Shown here: positions 49,679 through 58,074 of the stretch, in pieces
Numbering within the stretch: position 1 is the first letter of the stretch
How the letters are laid out: each line of letters opens with the position of its first letter
Assembly: GCF_022524485.1 (NCBI RefSeq)
Contig: NZ_JAKXMK010000013.1
Location: 1 to 64,000 of the forward strand
Reading direction: 5' to 3'
DNA length: 64,000 bases
Source: Pseudonocardia alaniniphila
Lineage (GTDB): Bacteria > Actinomycetota > Actinomycetes > Mycobacteriales > Pseudonocardiaceae
Notes under the pieces: model-generated
What the model was told of the DNA's origin: nothing
What the model saw: the letters and a program-made list of their open reading frames with translations, nothing else
Database searches by the model: none
Position numbers and translations under genes: made by a program

Positions 49679-50505
49679 CCGCCCAGGTTCCCGCCCCGCC
49701 GGCCGCCGGTGGGTTGTTGCGCCTGCTCCCGGCCGGAAGCTACGCGGGGCGCTCCCACGCGTTGCTGCTGCGCTCGGCCACGGCGTCCCGGCGGGCGTGG
49801 CTCGCTTTCGTCTCGGGGTTCTTCGAGCCGGTGTTCTATCTCGTCGCGATGGGGCAGGGGCTCGGATCGCTGGTCGGCACGCTGCCCGGGCCCGACGGCA
49901 GCCCCATCAGCTATGCGGCGTTCATCGCCCCGGGGTTGCTTGCGGCCTCGGCGATGAACGGCGCCGTGTTCGACGCCACCTTCAACGTCTTCTTCAAGCT
50001 CAAGCACGCCAAACTCTACGACGCGATGCTGGCCACCCCACTCGGCACGGTCGACATCGCGCTCGGAGAGATCGGCTGGGCGCTCATCCGCGGCGGGCTC
50101 TACGCGCTCGGGTTCCTCACGGTGATGGCGGGCTTCGGGCTCCTCGTCTCTCCCTGGGCGCTGCTCGCGCTGCCGGCCGCGCTGGTGGTGGCGTTCGCCT
50201 TCGCCGCCATCGGCATGGCGGCCACGTCCTACATGCGGTCGTGGCAGGACTTCGACCTGGTCACGCTCGTGATCCTGCCGATGTTTCTGTTCTCCACCAC
50301 CTTCTACCCGCTCTCGGTGTATCCGCGGTGGCTGCAGATCGTGGTGGAGTGCCTGCCGCTCTTCCATGCGGTGGAGCTGATGCGGGGGCTCACCACCGGC
50401 GCGGTGCACCTCGGGATGCTCGGACACCTGACGTACTTCCTCGTGATGATCGCGCTCGGTGTCACCGTCGCGTCACGCAGGCTCGACGCCCTGTTGCTGC
50501 GTTAG
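49675..50505 (+). CDS. ABC exporter permease, NodJ-like (second)
   Basis: A 276-residue ABC-2 permease paralogous to its neighbour. RRAWLAFVSGFFEPVFYLVAMGQGLGSLVG, FFKLKHAKLYDAMLATPLGTVDIALGEIGWALIRG and MFLFSTTFYPLSVYPRWLQIVVECLPLFHAVELMRGL are family features. GTG 49675 overlaps the previous stop. Last gene of the three-gene exporter operon; having two different permeases suggests a heterodimeric channel. Confidence 0.85.
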   Translation: MTAQVPAPPAAGGLLRLLPAGSYAGRSHALLLRSATASRRAWLAFVSGFFEPVFYLVAMGQGLGSLVGTLPGPDGSPISYAAFIAPGLLAASAMNGAVFDATFNVFFKLKHAKLYDAMLATPLGTVDIALGEIGWALIRGGLYALGFLTVMAGFGLLVSPWALLALPAALVVAFAFAAIGMAATSYMRSWQDFDLVTLVILPMFLFSTTFYPLSVYPRWLQIVVECLPLFHAVELMRGLTTGAVHLGMLGHLTYFLVMIALGVTVASRRLDALLLR

Positions 50506-50577
50506 CACCCCGCTCGTCCCCGTCTCCGGTTCCGTCGAGCGAACTCGGCTGGCCCGACGCCTGCGGGCAGGCAGACA

Positions 50578-51378
50578 ATGGCGCCCATGACGGTGACGTC
50601 CCGGCGACCAGTGCTCGCCGACCTCGTCCGCAGCATCCTGGTGGCGGTGTTCGCGGTGCTCCAGATCGTCGTTTCCGTGCTCACGGAAACCGGGGCCACG
50701 CACGAGTCCATCGGTGCGGTGGCTCGCGAGTACGCCACGCCGTTGCTGGCCGCCGATTGGGCGTTCGCCATCTGGGGGCCCATCTACGTCGGGTTCCTCG
50801 GCTATGCCGTGTACCAGGCGTTGCCGGGGCAGTGGGGCCGGCAGCTCCACCGCGAGATCGGCTGGTGGCTCGCGTTCTCCGCGGTGGTCAACATCGGCTG
50901 GGTGCTGGCGTTCGGCTCGGGCTGGGTGCCGCTGGCCGAGCTGCTGATCGTGATGCTGCTGGTCGCGTTGGCGGTCGTGTTCGGCCGGCTCAGCCGGCAG
51001 CCTGCCGAGAGCGTCCTCGAACGTGTTGTCCTGCGCGGCACGGTCGCGCTCTACACGGGATGGGTGTCGTTCGCCATCGCGCTCGCCACCGCGGCCACTG
51101 GCGCGTGGATGGGCCTGCCCGCCTCCGGCGCGCTGGCGGCGATCGCAGCGGTCGTCGTGCTGCTGGCGGTGTCGGTGATCGCGTCGTGGGTGGTGCTCGC
51201 CGGCACGGCCGTCATCGGCTACTCGGTCGCCGCGGTGTGGGCAGCGGCCGGCATCGCGCTCAACGACCCGCCCGCCGCGGTGGTGGTGGCCGGCGCGATC
51301 GCGATCGTCGTGATCATCGCTTCCACCACCCGCAGGCTCACCACTGCGGGCAACCCGATGCGCGCCGCCTGGGGCTGA
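50578..51378 (+). CDS. TspO/MBR-like tryptophan-rich membrane protein
   Basis: A 266-residue membrane protein with about seven hydrophobic segments. ADWAFAIWGPIYVGFLGYAVYQALPGQW, then WWLAFSAVVNIGWVLAFGSGWVPLAELLIVMLL and LYTGWVSFAIALATAATGAWMG. The F-x-IWGPIY pattern relates it to TspO/MBR tryptophan-rich sensory proteins that bind porphyrins or steroids, but it is larger than TspO (about 160 residues). ATG 50578; an ATG at 50587 is also possible. Convergent with the propeller protein gene, 18 bases between stops. Confidence 0.65.
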   Translation: MAPMTVTSRRPVLADLVRSILVAVFAVLQIVVSVLTETGATHESIGAVAREYATPLLAADWAFAIWGPIYVGFLGYAVYQALPGQWGRQLHREIGWWLAFSAVVNIGWVLAFGSGWVPLAELLIVMLLVALAVVFGRLSRQPAESVLERVVLRGTVALYTGWVSFAIALATAATGAWMGLPASGALAAIAAVVVLLAVSVIASWVVLAGTAVIGYSVAAVWAAAGIALNDPPAAVVVAGAIAIVVIIASTTRRLTTAGNPMRAAWG

Positions 51379-51396
51379 CCCCGTCCGGGCGCTGGG

Positions 51397-53667
51397 TCAG
51401 GGGAGGTCCACCCGGAGCACATCTCCGGTGTCGTAGGCCATCAGCCCGCCCTCGGCGGCGAAGAGTCCGAGGCCGGCCAGCCGCCGATCCTGGGCCACCA
51501 CGGTGACGGCCCCGTCGGCGCCGACGGCGACCACCACGTCGTCGGAGACCACGAGCGGCCGCCCCGACCCGTCGAGCCCGACGGTGGCGCGGGGCAGCGC
51601 CAGCGCCGCAGGCGCGACTCCCCGTGCCAACTGCACGGCCACCGGGGTGGTGTCGGCGCGGCGCTCGCCCGCGTCGATCACCGGTCCGAGAACCCGGTCG
51701 CCATCGAGGACGAGCAGCCGGCCGTCGGCGAGTACCCAGCCGCGGCCGTCGCTGCGGACCACACCGCCGTCGATCCGGCCCTCGACCGTGCTCACGGGCG
51801 CGCCGCCGTCGATCCGGAAGGCGCCCACGGGCGTGGCGAGCAGCGGCGGGCGGCCACCGAGGTCGGTGAGGAGGAACGTGTCGGCACCCCCGGTGGGCGC
51901 CGGATCCGCGACGGGCGCGAAACGTTGCTCGCCCGCCGCCGTGGCGTGCACGAGCGTCCGGGGCGTGCCGCCGGGGGCCGACTCGAGCCACCACACGCCG
52001 CCGGATCCGTCGGGCCACACCTGGCCTCTCACGCCGTCCGAGCGTGTGCCGACGGGCGTGCGGGTTCCGTCCGCGGCGACGACGGCCACCTCGCCGCCCG
52101 GCGCCCCGGCCGCCCACCGCCCGTCGACACCGAGGGGGACGCCGAGCGAGTCGCGTCCCGCCCTCGCCACCGGCACCAACGTGACGGGCCGGGCAACAGC
52201 GGCGGGGCTCGGAGTGCAGCCCGCCGGAGGTGCCGGGAGGTCGCCGAGCGCGGAGCCCGGTTCCAAGAGCCGCCACAGCGCAGGTCCGTCGGGGTCGAGG
52301 GAGGCCAGCACGACGTCTCCGGACGGGGCCACCGCAATCGAGCTGACCGGGCCAGGGAGCGGGGACGGCACCGCGCGCAGCGCCCCGGAGGGATCCAGCC
52401 GGACCAGCCGGGCCGTGGCTCCGTCTCCGGCGACGAACCAGATCCCGCCCGCGTCGTCGACGGCGAGCGGGCTCTGGCGGGGGAGGAAGGTCGCCGGGCC
52501 GGACGCCGTGAGGCCGCACGACGGGTCGAGCCCGCCTGCCAGCACGTCCACCTCCGCGCGGGCGGCGGGTCCGCTGGAGATCCGTTCCAGGCGAACCCCG
52601 CCCGCCTGCGGGACGAAACGCACGGCACCATCACGCAGCGGAAGCACCGCGGCGACGTCGACGGGCACGCTGTCGACCGGCCCGAGGATGAACACCACCG
52701 GGAGGAAGGTGCCCGCGGCCGACTGCGTGCCGTTTCGTTCGGCGAGGTCGAGCACGCGTGCGGTGCCAGGCGGGTCGCCCGTGGAGCGCAACCACATCGC
52801 GCCGTCCGGGCCGACCACGCTCGCGGCGCTCACCCCGTGCACGGTGACGGCGACGGGGTCCGTCGCGTCGAGCCCGGTGACGGTCACCTCTTGCGCACCC
52901 GACCAGCGCGCGACGCGGCCCTCGTCCACTCCGAGGATCGACGGGCCGGGCGTCGAGGGTGGGGCGTCGGGGGTCAGGGCGAGCACCTCGGCGCGTCCAC
53001 GGGGGTCGACACCGGCGAGCCCGGCCCTGCTCGCGATGCCGACCCCGCCGTCGAGGGCCACGATGCGGGGTTCGGGGGACGCGGGGAGCCCGGCGGTGCC
53101 GGTGCGCAGTTGCGAAGCGTCCAGTTCGCCGATGCGCACGAACGGTCCGGCACGGCGCGTGTCGGAGCCGGATCCCGGTCCACCGGGCAGCACCGGAACG
53201 GCAACCGCGATGAGCACGACCGCCAGGAGCGCGCCGAGGAGCAAGCGTGGGGTCCGGCCGGCGGCGAGCAGCACGGCGCCGGTACCGGCGATCAGCGCGA
53301 TCACGGCACCGAGGGCCGCGCCCGAACCCCACCCGGCCAGCACCGACACCCCGGCCGCGACGAACGCCGCTCCCGTCACCGCCACGAGCACCCGCGCCGC
53401 GATGGCCCAGCGCCCGCCGCGACGGGCGTACAGCAGCACGACGATCGCGGCCGCCACGACGAGCGCCACCAGCAGGGCGGCCCCTGCGGTGCCGATGACC
53501 TCCCAGCCAGACCAGCGCGCGGCCTCTCCCGGCACAGCGGGCCCGGTGCCGGTGAGCACCACGGGCCGGCGGGGCGCGGTCCACCACGGCAGCGGCAACG
53601 TCACCGCGGGGACGGCCACCAGCGCGGCGGCTGTGAGCAGGGCGGGTGGCGTGCGTCCGATGGTCAT
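51397..53667 (-). CDS. Membrane-anchored beta-propeller-like protein of unknown function
   Basis: A 756-residue protein. Residues 1-170 contain about five transmembrane segments (first at 8-28, second at 58-80, then 90-160). The remainder is outside or inside as a long repeat-rich beta domain with recurring units such as VDDAGGIWFVAGDGATARLVRLDPSGALRAV and VAPSGDVVLASLDPDGPALWRL, similar to NHL/WD-type propeller blades. ATG 53667 with a GAGGGGGG ribosome binding site. No catalytic motif seen. It could be a sensor or a scaffold for wall or lipid enzymes; no function assigned. Confidence 0.7.
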   Translation of the reverse strand: MTIGRTPPALLTAAALVAVPAVTLPLPWWTAPRRPVVLTGTGPAVPGEAARWSGWEVIGTAGAALLVALVVAAAIVVLLYARRGGRWAIAARVLVAVTGAAFVAAGVSVLAGWGSGAALGAVIALIAGTGAVLLAAGRTPRLLLGALLAVVLIAVAVPVLPGGPGSGSDTRRAGPFVRIGELDASQLRTGTAGLPASPEPRIVALDGGVGIASRAGLAGVDPRGRAEVLALTPDAPPSTPGPSILGVDEGRVARWSGAQEVTVTGLDATDPVAVTVHGVSAASVVGPDGAMWLRSTGDPPGTARVLDLAERNGTQSAAGTFLPVVFILGPVDSVPVDVAAVLPLRDGAVRFVPQAGGVRLERISSGPAARAEVDVLAGGLDPSCGLTASGPATFLPRQSPLAVDDAGGIWFVAGDGATARLVRLDPSGALRAVPSPLPGPVSSIAVAPSGDVVLASLDPDGPALWRLLEPGSALGDLPAPPAGCTPSPAAVARPVTLVPVARAGRDSLGVPLGVDGRWAAGAPGGEVAVVAADGTRTPVGTRSDGVRGQVWPDGSGGVWWLESAPGGTPRTLVHATAAGEQRFAPVADPAPTGGADTFLLTDLGGRPPLLATPVGAFRIDGGAPVSTVEGRIDGGVVRSDGRGWVLADGRLLVLDGDRVLGPVIDAGERRADTTPVAVQLARGVAPAALALPRATVGLDGSGRPLVVSDDVVVAVGADGAVTVVAQDRRLAGLGLFAAEGGLMAYDTGDVLRVDLP

Positions 53668-53759
53668 CGGCGCCCCCCTCGTTCGTCCGGGCGGTCACCG
53701 TACCCACCCGGCGACCGGAATGGGTGCCGCGCGGTCGACGGGCGCTTCGCCGGTGGGGC

Positions 53760-53809
53760 TACCCTGGATCAGCGTGACCGGCGACCTACTCCCACCAGTG
53801 GTGACATGA
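53760..53809 (+). promoter_or_regulatory. TACCCT promoter and 11-codon upstream reading frame coupled to the radical-SAM gene
   Basis: TACCCT (53760-53765) lies eight bases before a GTG (53774) that opens an 11-codon frame, VTGDLLPPVVT. Its TGA (53807-53809) overlaps the ATG (53806) of the TIGR03960-type gene as ATGA. The main gene has no ribosome binding site of its own, so it is probably reached by ribosomes ending the short frame. Confidence 0.45.
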
Positions 53810-55761
53810 TGGCCCCCACCGTGTTCGCCGAGCTGGAACCGCTGCTTCCGAGGGTGTCCAAGCCGGTGCAGTACGTCGGCGGCGAGCTGAACGCGCAGCT
53901 CAAGGACTGGGAGTCGGCTGCCGTCCGATGGGCGCTCATGTACCCCGACGCCTACGAGGTGGGCCTGCCCAACCAGGGTGTCATGATCCTCTACGAGCTG
54001 CTCAACGAACGGGACGACGCGCTCGCCGAGCGCTGCTACTCCGTGTGGCCCGACCTCGAGGCGCTGATGCGCGAGCACGGCGTGCCCGCGTTCACGGTGG
54101 ACGGCCACCGGCCGCTCGGGGCGTTCGACCTGCTCGGCGTGAGCTTCTCCACCGAGCTCGGCTACACCAACCTGCTCACGTCGCTGGATCTCGCCGGCAT
54201 CCCGTTGCACGCGGCCGATCGCGGCATCGACGATCTGGTCGTGGTTGCCGGTGGCCACGCGGCGTTCAACCCGGAGCCGATCGCCGACTTCATCGACGTG
54301 GCCGCGATCGGCGACGGCGAGGAGGTGGTCGGGGAGATCACCGACGTCGTCAAGCAGTGGAAGGCCGAGGGCAGGCCCGGTGGCCGGCCTGAGCTGCTGC
54401 TGCGACTGGCGGCCACTGACGGCTGCTACGTCCCGTCGCTCTACACCGTGGCCTACGGCGACGACGGCGCGATCGCCGCGGTCACCCCGAACGGGGAGCG
54501 CGTGCCGCGCACCGTCACCAAGCGCACCACCACCGACCTCGACTCGTGGCCGTACCCGAAGAAGCCGCTGGTACCGCTGGCCGAGACGGTGCACGAGCGC
54601 GCCAGCGTGGAGATCTTCCGTGGCTGCACGCGCGGCTGCCGGTTCTGCCAGGCGGGCATGATCACCCGGCCGGTGCGCGAGCGGTCCCTGGCCGGTATCG
54701 GCGAGATGGTCGACTCCGCCGTGCGTGCCAGCGGCTTCGACGAGGTCGGGCTGCTGTCGCTGTCGAGCGCCGACCACTCCGAGATCGCGGAGATCACGAA
54801 GGGCCTGGCCGACCGGTACGAGGGCACGAACACGTCGCTCTCGCTGCCCTCCACCCGCGTCGACGCGTTCAACATCGACCTCGCCAACGAGATCTCCCGC
54901 AACGGGCGCCGCTCCGGGCTCACCTTCGCACCGGAGGGCGGTTCCGAGCGGATCCGCCGCGTGATCAACAAGATGGTGTCGGAGGAGGACCTGATCCGCA
55001 CCGTCTCGGAGGCGTTCGCACAGGGCTGGCGGCAGGTGAAGCTCTACTTCATGTGTGGCCTGCCCACCGAGGAGGACGAGGACGTCCTGCAGATCGCCGA
55101 CATGGCCCACAACGTGATCCGCGCCGGCCGGGAGGCGTCCGGACGCAACGACGTGCGGTGCACCATCTCGATCGGCGGGTTCGTGCCCAAGCCGCACACC
55201 CCGTTCCAGTGGGCCGCGCAGGCGCACCCCGACGTGGTCGACGACCGGCTGCGCAAGCTGCGCGCGGCCGTCAACAGCAACCGCAAGCTCGGCCGCAACG
55301 TCGGGATGCGCTACCACGACGGGCAGCCCTCGCTGATCGAAGGCCTGCTCGCACGTGGTGACCGCCGAGTGGGCCGGGTGATCGAACGGGTGTGGCGCGA
55401 CGGCGGCCGGTTCGACGGCTGGAGCGAGCACTTCTCCTACGAGCGGTGGGTCGGGGCGTCGGCTGCGGAGCTGGAGCCGCTCGGCGTCTCGCTCGACTGG
55501 TTCACCACGCGTGAGCGCGGCCGCGAGGAGGTGCTCCCGTGGGACCACCTCGACTCGGGCCTGGAGCGCGACTGGCTCTGGGACGACTGGCAGGACGCCC
55601 TGTCGGGCCGTGAGCAGGACGACTGCCGGTGGACGCCGTGCTTCGACTGCGGTGTCTGCCCCTCCACCGGCACGGACATCCAGGTCGGCCCGAGCGGCAC
55701 GAAGCTCATCCCGCTGGCTGTCGTGAATCCGGTGGCAAGAGCCTCGGGCGCGAGTGGCTGA
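53806..55761 (+). CDS. B12-binding-domain radical SAM protein, TIGR03960 type
   Basis: A 651-residue radical SAM enzyme. The N-terminal part (VGGELN ... MYPDAYEVGLPNQGVMILYELLNE) is a B12-binding-like domain. The SAM iron-sulfur motif is Cys274-x3-Cys278-x2-Cys281 (CTRGCRFCQAG). TFAPEGGSERIRRVINK and LYFMCGLPTEEDEDV follow. A C-terminal Cys-rich patch (CRWTPCFDCGVCPSTG) may bind a second cluster. The family is usually linked to a TIGR03936/DUF2344 partner and rne; the reaction is unknown. ATG 53806; GNAT gene overlaps the end by eight bases. Confidence 0.88.
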   Translation: MMAPTVFAELEPLLPRVSKPVQYVGGELNAQLKDWESAAVRWALMYPDAYEVGLPNQGVMILYELLNERDDALAERCYSVWPDLEALMREHGVPAFTVDGHRPLGAFDLLGVSFSTELGYTNLLTSLDLAGIPLHAADRGIDDLVVVAGGHAAFNPEPIADFIDVAAIGDGEEVVGEITDVVKQWKAEGRPGGRPELLLRLAATDGCYVPSLYTVAYGDDGAIAAVTPNGERVPRTVTKRTTTDLDSWPYPKKPLVPLAETVHERASVEIFRGCTRGCRFCQAGMITRPVRERSLAGIGEMVDSAVRASGFDEVGLLSLSSADHSEIAEITKGLADRYEGTNTSLSLPSTRVDAFNIDLANEISRNGRRSGLTFAPEGGSERIRRVINKMVSEEDLIRTVSEAFAQGWRQVKLYFMCGLPTEEDEDVLQIADMAHNVIRAGREASGRNDVRCTISIGGFVPKPHTPFQWAAQAHPDVVDDRLRKLRAAVNSNRKLGRNVGMRYHDGQPSLIEGLLARGDRRVGRVIERVWRDGGRFDGWSEHFSYERWVGASAAELEPLGVSLDWFTTRERGREEVLPWDHLDSGLERDWLWDDWQDALSGREQDDCRWTPCFDCGVCPSTGTDIQVGPSGTKLIPLAVVNPVARASGASG

Positions 55762-56272
55762 GCGTCCCGGGTCCGGTCCGCAGGTCGCCATTCGAGTCGC
55801 CGACGAGCGCGATGTGCTCGCGTTGGCCGGCCTGCGCCGCGCGTGGCTGGAGGAACGCACGGGCGAGCCGATCGACGACCCGGGGTTCGAGGCCGCCTTC
55901 GAACAGTGGTGGCGCGTGGAGCTGCCGCGGCGGACGTTCTGGCTGGCCGAGGTCGGATCGCCGCGCAGCGGCTTCACGGCCATCGGCTCGATCAACGTCG
56001 TCGAGATCGTGCACATGCCCCGGCCCGGCGCGCGGGGCGGGCGCATCGGGCACGTCGGCAACGCCTTCGTGCTGTCGGCCTTCGCCGACCGCGGTGTGCC
56101 GGCGGCGCTGCTGGCTGCCGCGCTGGAGCACGCCCGGGACCGCCGGTACCGGCGGCTGCTGCTGGCCCCCACGGCCGGCAGCGCACCGTTCTACCGGCGG
56201 GCGGGTTTCGTGCCGGCGGGCGAGCAACTGCTCATGCTCGACCCGTCGACCCTTCCGGCACCACCTGCCTGA
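55754..56272 (+). CDS. GNAT-family acetyltransferase
   Basis: A 172-residue Gcn5-related N-acetyltransferase. N-terminal VAIRVADERDVLALAGLRRAWLEERTG, the central strand IGHVGNAFVLSAFADRGVPAALLAAALEHARDRRYRRLLLAPTAGSAPFYRRAGFVPAG contains the acetyl-CoA site (a degenerate R/Q-x2-G-x-G/A) and the terminal FYRRAGF motif. GTG 55754 overlaps the radical-SAM gene stop. Its position inside the radical-SAM pair is unusual. Substrate unknown. Confidence 0.78.
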   Translation: MAERPGSGPQVAIRVADERDVLALAGLRRAWLEERTGEPIDDPGFEAAFEQWWRVELPRRTFWLAEVGSPRSGFTAIGSINVVEIVHMPRPGARGGRIGHVGNAFVLSAFADRGVPAALLAAALEHARDRRYRRLLLAPTAGSAPFYRRAGFVPAGEQLLMLDPSTLPAPPA

Positions 56273-56311
56273 GCATCCGATCTCGCCCGCGGCACGGGAA
56301 GGGGGACCGGG

Positions 56312-57193
56312 GTGGCCGAGTTCGACGCGCTGGAGCTCGATGAGAGCGCGCACGCCCGGCGCATGTTCTGCAGTTGGGAGCAGGCGGGCTGGCGGTCCTT
56401 GCTCGTGCGCCGCTTCGACGACGACCCGGTGGTCGAGCAGGTGGAGGTGCCCCCGAGCGATGACCAGCAGCTCGTCCTGGTGACGTCGGGTCGAATGGCC
56501 ATCGAGTCCGGGGCGGACGGTCGCTGGCGCAACGCCCGGTACGCCCCTGGGTCGATCGGGTTGACCGCGCCGAACCGGCTCACGCGGCTGCGCTGGCGGA
56601 GCACGTCGCCGGAGCCGATCAGCAGGCTCCACATCTATCTGCCGGGCAGCGTCCTGCACCGGGTGGCGGACGAGGTGTGCCCGCATGAGGCGCCCAGGGC
56701 CGACTCGCTCGCCCTGACGGACCCCGTACTGATGCAGATGATGCTCGCGCTCGCGAACGCCGCCGCGGCCGGCGCGCCCGATTTGTATGCGGAGTCGGCG
56801 GCCGAGTTTCTCGCGGTGCACATCCTCGTGCACCACACCGGTCGTTTCCTCTCGCCTGCTCCACGGCACGAGGACGTGCGCGTCCGGCGGGTGCTGGACT
56901 TCATGCGGGACAACCTGCACCAGAACCTCACCCTCGCCGAGATGGCCCGCGAGGCAGGGCTGAGTACGTTCCATTTCCTGCGCGTGTTCAAAGCGGCGAC
57001 CGGACGAACTCCGCATCGCCATCTCACCGAACTGCGCGTGGAGATCGCGCGGCATCACCTGGAGAACGGCTCGCTGCCCGTCGGTGAGATCGCCTACCTG
57101 TGCGGTTTCAGCAGTCCGGCCCATCTGTCGACGGTTTTCACCCGCACCGTGGGCACATCACCGTCGGCCTATCGGCGGCAATGGCGGGCATAG
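56312..57193 (+). CDS. AraC-family transcriptional regulator
   Basis: A 293-residue regulator. The N-terminal cupin-like domain (VEQVEVPPSDDQQLVLVTSGRMAIESG ... YAPGSIGLTAPN) binds a ligand; the C-terminal HTH pair is VLDFMRDNLHQNLTLAEMAREAGLSTFHFLRVFKAATGRTPHRHLTELRVEIARHHLENGSLPVGEIAYLCGFSSPAHLSTVFTRTVGTSPSAYRR in outline. GTG 56312 with GGGAAGGGGGA upstream. It is not an obvious regulator of the neighbours and may act elsewhere. A stem-loop follows before the next gene. Confidence 0.85.
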   Translation: MAEFDALELDESAHARRMFCSWEQAGWRSLLVRRFDDDPVVEQVEVPPSDDQQLVLVTSGRMAIESGADGRWRNARYAPGSIGLTAPNRLTRLRWRSTSPEPISRLHIYLPGSVLHRVADEVCPHEAPRADSLALTDPVLMQMMLALANAAAAGAPDLYAESAAEFLAVHILVHHTGRFLSPAPRHEDVRVRRVLDFMRDNLHQNLTLAEMAREAGLSTFHFLRVFKAATGRTPHRHLTELRVEIARHHLENGSLPVGEIAYLCGFSSPAHLSTVFTRTVGTSPSAYRRQWRA

Positions 57194-57226
57194 TCCGCAA
57201 CGGGCGGGACGCCCCGATGTCAGCGG

Positions 57227-57255
57227 GCCGGGCGCCCACGACGCGAGCGCCCGGC
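57227..57255 (+). terminator. Stem-loop GCCGGGCGC/GCGCCCGGC after the araC-type gene
   Basis: A perfect nine-base-pair stem with an 11-base loop, 33 bases after the stop and just before the -10 of the next gene. Confidence 0.55.
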
Positions 57256-57264
57256 GGATGCTCG

Positions 57265-57270
57265 TAGGCT
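57265..57270 (+). promoter_or_regulatory. Candidate -10 (TAGGCT) for a leaderless TIGR03936 transcript
   Basis: TAGGCT, six bases, then ATG at 57277, no ribosome binding site. Confidence 0.42.
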
Positions 57271-57276
57271 CTGCGC

Positions 57277-58074
57277 ATGGCCCGCGTGCGCCCCGGAGAG
57301 GCGGCGAACCCAGCTCCGCCCACCGTTCAGCGCGTACGGGTGCGATTCGCGAAGCGCGGCCGCCTGCGCTTCCTCTCCCACCGCGACGTGGCACGCAGCT
57401 TCGAGCGTGCCGTGCGCCGCGCCGGCGTGCCGGTGGCGCACTCCCACGGCTTCAGCCCGCACCCGCGGCTGTCCTGGATCGGGGCTGCGCCCACCGGCTC
57501 GGCCAGTGAGGCGGAGTACCTGGAGATCGGCCTGACCGAACCCGTCGATCCCGCGGCGCTCATCGGCGCGCTCGACGCGGCCCTGCCCGACGGCCTCGAC
57601 GTGCTCGAGGCCGTTGTGGCCGACGGCGCTGCGCTGGCCGAGCGCATCGACGGCAGCCGCTGGCTGATCGAGCTCTCCGGTGTCGCACCCGACACCCTTC
57701 GGGCCGCGCTCACGGCGCTGCTGGCCGAGTCGTCGGTCGTCGTCGAGCGGGTCACGCCGTCCGGGCGGCGGCAGATCGACGTGCGCGCTGCGCTGGTGCG
57801 CGCCGACGTCGTGGACGCGGCCGACGGCGTCTCCTCGGGTCTCTCAGGTTCGACGTCGCCCGATCAGTCACCATCCTGTGCGATAATGGCAGTGGTCGTA
57901 CGGCAGACGACACCCGCCGTTCGACCCGATGACGTGTTGGGTGCACTCGACGTTGTCGCAGGCCTCAGGCCGCCGGTGCCCGCGAAGGCGACTCGGATGG
58001 CTCAGGGACTGCTCGACCATCGAGGCGACTTGGCCGACCCACTCGGTTCCGACCGGGTCACCACCCGCGCCTGA
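57277..58074 (+). CDS. TIGR03936/DUF2344 radical-SAM-associated protein
   Basis: A 265-residue protein: VQRVRVRFAKRGRLRFLSHRDVARSFERAVRRAGVPVAHSHGFSPHPRLSWIGAAPTGSASEAEYLEIGL is the family signature (R-x-R-F-x-K-x-G-x-LRFLSH-D). It partners TIGR03960 radical-SAM proteins, sometimes fused to them. Here the partner gene lies 1.5 kb upstream, separated by GNAT and AraC genes. The C-terminal 60 residues are rich in Ala/Asp and contain a possible promoter for rne (GATAAT). ATG 57277, apparently leaderless. Confidence 0.85.
   Translation: MARVRPGEAANPAPPTVQRVRVRFAKRGRLRFLSHRDVARSFERAVRRAGVPVAHSHGFSPHPRLSWIGAAPTGSASEAEYLEIGLTEPVDPAALIGALDAALPDGLDVLEAVVADGAALAERIDGSRWLIELSGVAPDTLRAALTALLAESSVVVERVTPSGRRQIDVRAALVRADVVDAADGVSSGLSGSTSPDQSPSCAIMAVVVRQTTPAVRPDDVLGALDVVAGLRPPVPAKATRMAQGLLDHRGDLADPLGSDRVTTRA
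57882..57887 (+). promoter_or_regulatory. Candidate -10 (GATAAT) for rne inside the upstream gene
   Basis: GATAAT stands out in GC-rich coding sequence within the upstream gene. It would give a leader of roughly 345 bases before the rne ATG. No clear -35 at the usual distance. Confidence 0.35.

Noticed and set aside
49675..50505. Daunorubicin-type drug resistance assigned to the ABC exporter
   Set aside because: The ATPase resembles both DrrA and NodI and the permeases look more NodJ-like; no biosynthetic genes nearby support a drug substrate.
51503..53809. Plus-strand frames of 770 and more codons opposite the propeller gene
   Set aside because: Shadow frames. The true radical-SAM gene starts at 53806; the sequence before it in the same frame is low-complexity and lacks any domain.
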